This document shows positions 54,439 to 62,064 of a stretch of DNA of 64,000 bases, one piece after another (the stretch's first letter is position 1; every line of letters starts with the position of its first letter). Source of the DNA: Idiomarina sp. GTDB lineage: Bacteria > Pseudomonadota > Gammaproteobacteria > Enterobacterales > Alteromonadaceae. A program made the position numbers and the translations under genes. A model generated the notes under the pieces. The model had not been told where the DNA came from. It saw only the letters and a list, made by a program, of their open reading frames with translations, and ran no database searches. The stretch is taken from positions 496,001 through 560,000 of the forward strand of contig JAIUMU010000002.1 of the NCBI GenBank assembly GCA_022565355.1, written 5' to 3'.

Positions 54439-55898
54439 TATGCCTGAATACAGGTATATTTTAGCTCACAATATTCATCTAAGCCCTGATGGCCACCTTC
54501 ACGACCAATTCCGGACGATTTTACGCCACCAAATGGTGCGGTGGCGTTGGAAATAAGCCCTGTGTTCACCCCTACAATGCCCGCTTCAATTCCTTCGGCA
54601 ACGCGGCGAATACGGCTTACATTCTGCGCATAAAAGTATGCAGCTAAGCCAAACTCGGTAGCATTGGCATACTCGATGGCTTCACTTTCTTCTGTAAAAG
54701 GAATTAAGGGTGCCACTGGGCCAAAGGTTTCTTCACGGGTGCAGCGCATTTTGTGGCTACCATCGATTAATACCGTTGGCGTGAACCAGGTACCACCTAA
54801 CTTATGGCGCTCGCCGCCAAAAGCCACTTGCGCACCATGCTGCACCGCATCGGCAATATGTTCCTCAACTTTTTCTAGTGCCGCAGCACTAATGAGCGGG
54901 CCAATTTGCACCCCTTCATCGAGGCCATTGCCTACTTTTAGCTCGGCAACTTTAGCCACTAATTTTTCGCTAAACTCTTGGTACACGCCGCGCTGCACAT
55001 ACACGCGATTTGCGCATACACAGGTTTGCCCAGCATTGCGGAATTTACTATCGATCAGGCCTTGCACAGCGGCATCTACATCCGCATCATCAAACACCAA
55101 AAACGGTGCATTGCCGCCCAACTCTAAGGATACTTTCTTTACCGTTGGCGCACAGGCAGCCATAAGCTCTGCACCTACTGCAGTAGAACCGGTAAAGCTT
55201 AATTTGCGCACGATTTCACTATTGGTAAAAGCTTCGCCAATGGCTTTTGCGCTACCGGTAACTACGCTAAACACCCCGTTCGGCACCCCGGCTTCTGCCG
55301 CAAGTGCGGCCATTGCCAGCGCGGTAAGCGGCGTTTCTGATGCGGGTTTCACCACTATGGTACAACCTACAGCTAATGCAGGTGCTACTTTGCGGGTAAT
55401 CATGGCGGCTGGAAAATTCCATGGCGTTATCGCAACACATACACCAACCGGCTCGCGAGTTACGATAATACGTTGGTTTTCTTGCGCACCGGGAATGGTT
55501 TCACCATACACGCGCTTGGCTTCTTCGGCGAACCACTCGATATAACTGGCCGCATAAGCTATTTCGCCCTTGGCTTCCGCCAATGGCTTGCCTTGCTCTA
55601 AGGTCATTAACTCGCCTAGCGCATCTTGATTCTGCATTAACAGGCCATGCCAGCGCTTTAAAATTGCCGATCGTTCACCAGCTGTTTTCTTGCGCCATGC
55701 GGGTAGTGCTTGCTCGGCCGCAGCAATGGCTCGCTGCGTTTCTACTTTACCGGCGTTGGGTACGTGCGCTATTTCTGCACCGGTTGCTGGGTTTTTCACA
55801 GCAATGGTGGCGCCGCTATCGGCAGCAACCCATTCTCCATCGATGAAACAGTGTTCATGCAGCAACGTTTTTACACTATCGCGAATGTTCATGTTCAC
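54438..55898 (-). CDS. gabD: Succinate-semialdehyde dehydrogenase family protein
   Basis: ALDH motifs LELGGNAPFLVFDDAD, NAGQTCVCANR; WNFPAAMITRK. Confidence 0.9.
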   Translation of the reverse strand: MNMNIRDSVKTLLHEHCFIDGEWVAADSGATIAVKNPATGAEIAHVPNAGKVETQRAIAAAEQALPAWRKKTAGERSAILKRWHGLLMQNQDALGELMTLEQGKPLAEAKGEIAYAASYIEWFAEEAKRVYGETIPGAQENQRIIVTREPVGVCVAITPWNFPAAMITRKVAPALAVGCTIVVKPASETPLTALAMAALAAEAGVPNGVFSVVTGSAKAIGEAFTNSEIVRKLSFTGSTAVGAELMAACAPTVKKVSLELGGNAPFLVFDDADVDAAVQGLIDSKFRNAGQTCVCANRVYVQRGVYQEFSEKLVAKVAELKVGNGLDEGVQIGPLISAAALEKVEEHIADAVQHGAQVAFGGERHKLGGTWFTPTVLIDGSHKMRCTREETFGPVAPLIPFTEESEAIEYANATEFGLAAYFYAQNVSRIRRVAEGIEAGIVGVNTGLISNATAPFGGVKSSGIGREGGHQGLDEYCELKYTCIQA

Positions 55899-55945
55899 TC
55901 CTGGTTATTGGTTTGTACCGTATTTATATAATATTCAACAAAAAA

Positions 55946-55970
55946 AGCCGTGTTCTAGATCAACACGGCT
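55946..55970 (-). terminator. Perfect hairpin with T-run on minus strand, upstream of gabD
   Basis: AGCCGTGTT-CTAGATC-AACACGGCT, A-run at left on + strand. Confidence 0.8.
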
Positions 55971-55991
55971 TCTCATTTATAGCTACACATT

Positions 55992-56043
55992 TGTAACTAC
56001 AGAGGTGTAACTAAAGATGTGTAACTACATAGCTAACTACTCG
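55992..56043. repeat. 14-bp tandem repeat (about 3-4 copies)
   Basis: tgtaactacagagg / tgtaactaaagatg / tgtaactacatagc / taactactcg. Confidence 0.65.
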
Positions 56044-56192
56044 CTATCGTAACAGCCGTATTTAAAACGGAAGGATACGTAAAATTTACCGCCTCGACTT
56101 GGTGAACGGATGGATGCATGCCCTAGGGCCTTTGATTTTAAAGAGCTCACGTCAAAGTAGCACAACTCGGTCTCCTCAGCTATATTTACCAT
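56037..56192 (-). CDS. Small ORF, 51 aa, unknown
   Basis: MVNIAEETELCYFDVSSLKSKALGHASIRSPSRGGKFYVSFRFKYGCYDSE* (below ORF-track cutoff); followed by terminator at 55946-55970. Confidence 0.35.
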   Translation of the reverse strand: MVNIAEETELCYFDVSSLKSKALGHASIRSPSRGGKFYVSFRFKYGCYDSE

Positions 56193-56388
56193 TTTAGATT
56201 TTCAGTAAAAATAATGCAGTTATCACTATAAAATAGACGGTTGATTCGGCTTATATTTACATTTTTAATCAAACAGCTTAGCAAGAACTGACTAGACTCT
56301 CGTTAATCCCCTAGAAATCCTTTGCAGCGTTTATGCTGTTCCTTTCCTCATCATTTACCGATAATACCTACCCTTGCACTGCAAAAGA

Positions 56389-57132
56389 TCACCAATATTG
56401 CTCGATGATTTTAAACACCCAAAGGATTTTAGTCGAGAATACAACTTTAGATCCTTCATTATATTCAATCAATATTGAGTCTAAATAAATAGAATCGGGG
56501 CTTTCTAAGTTTGTAATATACCAAACCCCAGACCCACTTTTACCCTTTGGCTTAACTGGCGTATTTTTTTGTACATTATTTCCATATGAGAGGCATGTGT
56601 GTTTGAGTAACGACTTCCCATGCTTTACAAATAAAGCTTCATCATAAAAGAACTTTCCAGCATAAGCATAGGCACTTATAGCTTTTTTTAATCTGATTCT
56701 TGGATATTTGTTTCTAGACAACGGGTAACCATGAGTGAACCCATACGCCACATTCTCCACAAAGTCCCAAGGAAGCGCAATTCCTGATTTAACGACATTT
56801 AACCCGTTTTTTTGGACGAATTCACTACTTAGATGAACAATTCCAATGTCTAAGTTGTCGTCTTCCCCTTCGGTAATAACCCATTGTCCCGATAAACTAA
56901 CAAGACCACTCTTCGTAAATAGCATTATCCCTTGTTTAACTCTATTAACTGCTCTAATGACATGACCAGCAGTAACAAAGTACGATTTAGATTTGTACTC
57001 AATAATGACAGAGCTTCCTAACAGTTTAGGTTCGCTTCGACTTTCTGAGGTAAAAACTGCGTAAGTGTATTTGTCGGCATATCGCTGTGATACTTCTAAA
57101 GCATTCAGTATCGCTTGGCTAGAAAAATCCAT
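56389..57132 (-). CDS. Trypsin-like serine protease-like protein
   Basis: Triad-like motifs: YFVTAGHVI (His), DNLDIGIVHL (Asp), GKSGSGVWY (Ser). Confidence 0.65.
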   Translation of the reverse strand: MDFSSQAILNALEVSQRYADKYTYAVFTSESRSEPKLLGSSVIIEYKSKSYFVTAGHVIRAVNRVKQGIMLFTKSGLVSLSGQWVITEGEDDNLDIGIVHLSSEFVQKNGLNVVKSGIALPWDFVENVAYGFTHGYPLSRNKYPRIRLKKAISAYAYAGKFFYDEALFVKHGKSLLKHTCLSYGNNVQKNTPVKPKGKSGSGVWYITNLESPDSIYLDSILIEYNEGSKVVFSTKILWVFKIIEQYW

Positions 57133-58325
57133 TACAGTACATTAACCTCTGGCTCAGCTAACAAGTAAGGCTTGAGGCGCAGAAAAACTAGCTTCTCGGA
57201 TAGGTTATCTTTGTATGAAAAGTAAACGATATTAACTCCATTCTCTTTACTCTTAAGGAGTTTATCTTTATCCCGCGACTTAGCCTTTTTCAATCCCTCG
57301 TCCCCACCAAATAGGCCAATGGGTTTGAAGTGTTGCTCTCCCTGATATTCGATAGCCAAACATAATTCTGGTATGTATACATCAAAGCGCTGCCTATTTA
57401 ACCAAGGAGGAGAGGCTTCGCGCTGGATATTAAACTTAGGGAAAAGTACCTCGATATAATTGAATAGAAGAGTTTCATTGACCCACTTTTCACCAATTTT
57501 AGCGACCCCCTTCATACCTCTCACCTTGTTTTCTGCATCCCGCTCATCCAAACCCTCTGATATTTCAAATTTGCGGATGTAAGCTCCGTAACGAACTTTA
57601 AATGCAGAACCATACATTTTGTGACAAAAGGTCAAATCAGAGTTAGTACCTTTGCACAGGTGGCAAATACCTTTTTTATAGTTTTCGTTTTGTAAAGCAT
57701 ATTGAATATGAGGATGAGTAGAAGCCAGATTTCCTCTTGAGCGCCCAGCTTTTGTGACTGCGTCTTTGAAGCAATCACAAAAATAACTTTCTCCAGTAAC
57801 TTTATTATAGAATGTCTGCCTCCACTCCCATACTCCCAGTCTCGATGGTTGAAGCTCTAATTTGACCATCTTGAGTAAAGCTCTCAACTTCGAAAGAAGT
57901 TTTGGAGAAAAATGAATCGCACCAAGACTTACAAGAACACGATTTTTCGTTTTCAACTGAAATGTTTTAGTTTTAAAAGTAGATGGCTCATCTGAATAGG
58001 GATAAAAAGGGCTAACAAGGATAAATTTGGGTAACTTAAAACTTTTCACATCGAGCGAAGTATCGAGGGTACTGCTCATATCAAACTGAGCATAACGAAT
58101 TTCCAAGCCATTGTTTTGAATATATTCATTCAGAGATAGTTCTTTTGCAGAGTAGTGAGAAGTGAAAGTTGACTTGAATGATGACAGAGTTAAACCGACT
58201 GGATGTCTGATGAATTCACAGAGTGCTTCAAACAAACTATCTGGAATAGATAATCTCTCGGACATTATTTTCTTCTGGCAGCTAAGAAGAAAATCCTCCT
58301 CCGAAAACTCAAAAGCCAGTTCCAT
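57132..58325 (-). CDS. Zinc-knuckle protein with C-terminal PD-(D/E)XK-like nuclease domain
   Basis: RFDVYIPELCLAIEYQGEQHFKPIGLFGG ... RDKDKLLKSKENGVNIVYFSY; ICHLCKGTNSDLTFCH Cys/His cluster. Confidence 0.65.
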   Translation of the reverse strand: MELAFEFSEEDFLLSCQKKIMSERLSIPDSLFEALCEFIRHPVGLTLSSFKSTFTSHYSAKELSLNEYIQNNGLEIRYAQFDMSSTLDTSLDVKSFKLPKFILVSPFYPYSDEPSTFKTKTFQLKTKNRVLVSLGAIHFSPKLLSKLRALLKMVKLELQPSRLGVWEWRQTFYNKVTGESYFCDCFKDAVTKAGRSRGNLASTHPHIQYALQNENYKKGICHLCKGTNSDLTFCHKMYGSAFKVRYGAYIRKFEISEGLDERDAENKVRGMKGVAKIGEKWVNETLLFNYIEVLFPKFNIQREASPPWLNRQRFDVYIPELCLAIEYQGEQHFKPIGLFGGDEGLKKAKSRDKDKLLKSKENGVNIVYFSYKDNLSEKLVFLRLKPYLLAEPEVNVL

Positions 58326-58604
58326 TTTGATAACACTCCAGTAGGCAGCCTTGGTCGCTTCATAGTGACATAGTTATTCTAGCGAACTAGTTGGAGGCTC
58401 CATCATGCACCATTTGGCCTCTAGGTTACAACATAACAAGAAAACCATAACGAAGCTTCAAGCATTCAGAACGCCGGGAGTTACCATCCCGATGGTACAG
58501 CAAGTCTAGCCCTCTGGGTATTCTGCTCTCACCAAGCTATACTCTAATTGTTTGAGATACCGCATGCTGATGCGCTGTGAACGGAGACTTAAAGGAGAAG
58601 CCTT

Positions 58605-58835
58605 GTGGCAAATCAACTTGACGTGCTAGCGTTGGCAGAAGAAGTAAAACGCGATTGTGAATCAGGAGCGCTGTACCAAGACCTACTATCTCAAGGACAA
58701 ACGCTATATGGTAAAAATCCAACTTATCCAGATCACATCGAGCGCATCACTCCTGATGGGAAGAGGACGCTTGGCTATTGGCATCATGGTCAGTTTGTTG
58801 AAGACTTTTGCCTTCTATTGAACAGAGTACTTTAA
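58605..58835 (+). CDS. Small hypothetical protein (76 aa)
   Basis: GTG start with AAAGGAG upstream; ITPDGKRTLGYWHHGQF. Confidence 0.55.
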   Translation: MANQLDVLALAEEVKRDCESGALYQDLLSQGQTLYGKNPTYPDHIERITPDGKRTLGYWHHGQFVEDFCLLLNRVL

Positions 58836-58845
58836 GGTATCGCTA

Positions 58846-59127
58846 ATGCCCTATTGCCACACGGTTTTTCACGTAACTTCCCCTGAACAAATCGAAAATG
58901 TGCTATCGACTCTTACGAGAGAAAGTTTTGTGAGAGGCAAAGCAGCTTATCACCTTGCGAACGACGTTTATTCTATTGATGCTGGTGAGAATGATATCCG
59001 CGCCATTTACGATAAAGAAAAAGAGGTCATTAGATTTTTCTGTCGTTATCAGCGAGACATAGCTTTTTACGAGAAAAAGCTCCAAACCTTTGCTATAAAA
59101 AACAATATCGATATAAGACCTCAATAG
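58846..59127 (+). CDS. Small hypothetical protein (93 aa), likely co-transcribed with preceding ORF
   Basis: ATG 10 bp after preceding stop; complete ORF. Confidence 0.5.
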   Translation: MPYCHTVFHVTSPEQIENVLSTLTRESFVRGKAAYHLANDVYSIDAGENDIRAIYDKEKEVIRFFCRYQRDIAFYEKKLQTFAIKNNIDIRPQ

Positions 59128-59182
59128 GGCGAAATACGACCATACCTTCAAACTTCTTTCTTCAAAAGCTGCTGTGGTGCAA

Positions 59183-59484
59183 TCCCGTGCGCTGAGTCGA
59201 TTGTTCGGATAACTCACAGGCGCAACACCGTGCGATCAATCGATTGTTCGGATAACTCACAGGTACAACACCGTGCGATCAATCGATTGTTCGGATAACT
59301 CACAGGTACAACACCGTGCGATTAACCAATTGTTCGGATAACTCACAGGTACAACACCGTGCGATTAACCAATTGTTCGGATAACTCACAGGTGCAACAC
59401 CGTGCGATTAACCGATTGTTCGGATAACTCACAGGTGCAACACCGTGCGATTAACCGATTGTTCGGATAACTCACAGGTGCAAC
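59183..59484. repeat. 43-bp tandem repeat array, 7 units (first degenerate), each an extended imperfect hairpin
   Basis: ATTGTTCGGATAACTCACAGG recurs at exact 43-bp spacing (59200, 59243, 59286, 59329, 59372, 59415, 59458); CACC/GGTG, GTG/CAC, TTA/TAA, CCG/CGG pairing around loop ATTGTT. Confidence 0.95.
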
Positions 59485-59595
59485 TTTATGCTTTGAGCAG
59501 GGATATTTAACCGTCAGTGGTTTCTCTTTGACTTGAACATAGACTAATGCATATGTGTCAAATTGATAGAACCTAAATTAGTTGCTTCAAAACGA

Positions 59596-59621
59596 GAAAA
59601 GCCACCCGAAGGTGGCTTTTC
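59596..59621 (+). terminator. Terminator-like hairpin between repeat array and HEPN gene
   Basis: GAAAAGCCACC-CGAA-GGTGGCTTTTC, perfect 11-bp stem with built-in T-run. Confidence 0.8.
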
Positions 59622-59734
59622 CGTAGAACTTTTTCGCATGAGACCTCAATCTAAATGAGGCTACTCCGCCTTTATGTATTGTAGTCTAGACATGTTATTA
59701 TCCGAAGTCAACAACTTGAAAGCAGGGAAAGCAA

Positions 59735-60751
59735 TTGAAGTACATATCATCCAGTAGATTATCAGTTTACGAGCACCATCTTAAAGTTAAACACGATGAA
59801 GTGCTAGCGGCTTATCATTGGAACAAAGCTCTGTGTGCTGCGCTTTTCCCTGTTATCCAATGCTTGGAGGTTACATTGCGAAACGCTATTGATTGCGCAA
59901 TACGAGAAAACCCTCCCAAAGCGGCTAAAGGTCAATATAGTACTGGACCAGACTGGATCTTTTCCTTCACTGAGTACATGGGAAATAGAACACTTCCTAA
60001 TCACAAAAGATACACAAAAAACGCACGTCCCAAACAACCCGTGGACAAACAAGGCTACGTGCTGGCCTCCAACAAGACACGACTAATTACAAACTATCTA
60101 TGGGAGGAGAAGAAAGTTGTTGATGCAAGCAAAAAGCTAAAAAGAGTTGGTAAATCTGTTACACCAAACAATGTGATCTCTGTTATGGATTTCGGCTTCT
60201 GGACGAATTTTCTCTCTATCACATATGAAGACATTAGTTCGCAAATGCTGCTTTGGCCTAACCAGCTCAAAACAGTCTTCCCTAATGCTCCGGTCGGAAT
60301 CACTAGATCTGACATAGAAAAAATTTTTTTATCCATCAAAGAGTTGCGAAATAGATTAACTCATCACGAGGCTATCTGGAAGTTCTTTTATGATAACCCG
60401 GTTACTGGAATGCCTGATTACTCGAAACCCGTTTATGGTGCGAAAGCCAGTTGCTCACTTTTATTAAAGCATTACGAGGATATCCTAGAAGCTATTAAGT
60501 GGATGAGTAAGGATAGGTTAGCTAGATTTCTTGAACACCATGGTGACGCACGTTTTAGAGCCTTATGTAGCCTTGATGGGCTTCATAGTTTCATCTCTCC
60601 AGAGAAAATCACTTGTACTCATCCTATTAATAAAGGAGGGTGGGGAGTTAGAAAACTTCTAAACCAGTTAGAGAACGGGGAACCTGTGAGAATCACACGT
60701 AATGGGAAAACTGTTTATACATTGGCAAAAGATTTTCATAGAAGCTTCTAA
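59735..60751 (+). CDS. Abi-like HEPN protein with Phd/YefM-like C-terminal tail
   Basis: TTG start with AGCAGGGA upstream; Abi-like LWPNQLKTVFPNAP...IKELRNRLTHHEAIWKF (RX4H HEPN signature); C-term VRKLLNQLENGEPVRITRNGKTVYTL. Confidence 0.75.
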   Translation: MKYISSSRLSVYEHHLKVKHDEVLAAYHWNKALCAALFPVIQCLEVTLRNAIDCAIRENPPKAAKGQYSTGPDWIFSFTEYMGNRTLPNHKRYTKNARPKQPVDKQGYVLASNKTRLITNYLWEEKKVVDASKKLKRVGKSVTPNNVISVMDFGFWTNFLSITYEDISSQMLLWPNQLKTVFPNAPVGITRSDIEKIFLSIKELRNRLTHHEAIWKFFYDNPVTGMPDYSKPVYGAKASCSLLLKHYEDILEAIKWMSKDRLARFLEHHGDARFRALCSLDGLHSFISPEKITCTHPINKGGWGVRKLLNQLENGEPVRITRNGKTVYTLAKDFHRSF

Positions 60752-60795
60752 ACGTGCTAGTAGCGATTTAAAATTTTTTAAAGGGAGTTGATGCT

Positions 60796-62064
60796 ATGAG
60801 TGAAGATAAACAACTTGCGAAGGACTGTCTAATATTTAAACAAGGACAGGATAGTTTGCTTGGTGATAATGAGAGTCTTGAAGATGGTATCGAGAAGATC
60901 AGAAGCAAACTATCAGATCTAGCAAATATTAAAAATCTTCACTTTTTAATGGGCGCCGGAGCTAGTTCAGGTGCTATACCGACTATGGCTAGACTTATCA
61001 ATATAGTGGAAGCGAGAGTTGAGGGGCAGGAAACAGCGAACGATTTGGCATCACACCCTGATGACCTGATACATGATGAAGTGAAAGCACGATTCAAATC
61101 TGTTAAAGATGTCTCTCCAAACAATTTAGAAGACATACTTGGCACTCTCTATTCAAAGCGTGAGTATTCAAAAGGAATTAACGAGAAAGACAGCCTGAAT
61201 GACTTTCTTATAGAGTTAATTGAGTCTCAAATCTATTCATCTATCAACATTGACTGCACAACCGCTGAAGATTCACTAAGTTTATACAAAAAACTTTACC
61301 AGAAGTTGGCATTGCGAAATAGAGATCTCGCGAGAGTCAACGTATTCACCACTAACAACGACTTACTCAGCGAGACAGCATTAGGCTATCTTAATATCAA
61401 CTACAACAACGGTTTTAGTAGTGGTCTGTCTCGTACATTTAATCCTGCGCGTTTTTCTTACACATTTTCACGCAAGATTGATCCAAGTGTCGAAAAGTAT
61501 GAGCCTCTAGAGAATATGGTTTATCTTTACAAGCTTCACGGATCGATTAGTTGGATAGAATCAGATGACAACTCATTTTTTAACATCAAAGAGGTCGATG
61601 TAGTTCCTAATCAGCCAGCAAAATACAATAATGTACTTATCTACCCGACGCCGCTGAAACAAAATAAAAGCTTAGGTTCTCCTTATGCGGATCTAATTAG
61701 AGAGTTTCAAAACAAGCTCTTACTCCAACATGGTGTGTTAATAGTTATCGGTTATAGCTTTAGCGATGAACATATAAACAATGCGATTTATTCAGCTCTT
61801 GCGTCTAATTCAAGCCTTAGCGTGGTTATCTTTGGTAACTATTACCCTACTGAAAATCTTACGAAACTGACTGACAGGCGGATTTATCAGATCTCAGGGG
61901 AAATTGATGTTCCTGCTAAAACGGGCACAGCATCCTCAAAGGAAAATATTCACTACTTCAACTATATAGTAAATAACTTTATTCCTGATTTAGATCGCAG
62001 CAAAGATGTTGAAATACTTGAGGAGTTCATTAATTCTCTGAAGTCATTAAAGGGTGCAAAATGA
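60796..62064 (+). CDS. SIR2-family NADase-like defence protein
   Basis: LHFLMGAGASSGAIPTMARL Rossmann motif, VFTTNNDLL, YKLHGSISW, IVIGYSFSDEHIN; AAGGGAG RBS. Confidence 0.85.
   Translation: MSEDKQLAKDCLIFKQGQDSLLGDNESLEDGIEKIRSKLSDLANIKNLHFLMGAGASSGAIPTMARLINIVEARVEGQETANDLASHPDDLIHDEVKARFKSVKDVSPNNLEDILGTLYSKREYSKGINEKDSLNDFLIELIESQIYSSINIDCTTAEDSLSLYKKLYQKLALRNRDLARVNVFTTNNDLLSETALGYLNINYNNGFSSGLSRTFNPARFSYTFSRKIDPSVEKYEPLENMVYLYKLHGSISWIESDDNSFFNIKEVDVVPNQPAKYNNVLIYPTPLKQNKSLGSPYADLIREFQNKLLLQHGVLIVIGYSFSDEHINNAIYSALASNSSLSVVIFGNYYPTENLTKLTDRRIYQISGEIDVPAKTGTASSKENIHYFNYIVNNFIPDLDRSKDVEILEEFINSLKSLKGAK

Noticed and set aside
54664-55545. 293-aa plus-strand ORF
   Set aside because: Fully antisense to the well-supported aldehyde dehydrogenase gene; low-complexity S/T/A-rich translation.
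59183-59484. 43-bp array as a CRISPR array
   Set aside because: Whole unit is conserved with no unique spacers, and no cas genes are visible.
59183-59484. 43-bp array as integron attC sites
   Set aside because: Units are directly abutting with no cassettes between them, and no integrase is visible.
59735-60751. Calling this a classical type III ToxN/AbiQ toxin
   Set aside because: Sequence shows Abi-like/HEPN RX4H features and a Phd-like tail rather than a ToxN-like protein; only the locus layout is similar.
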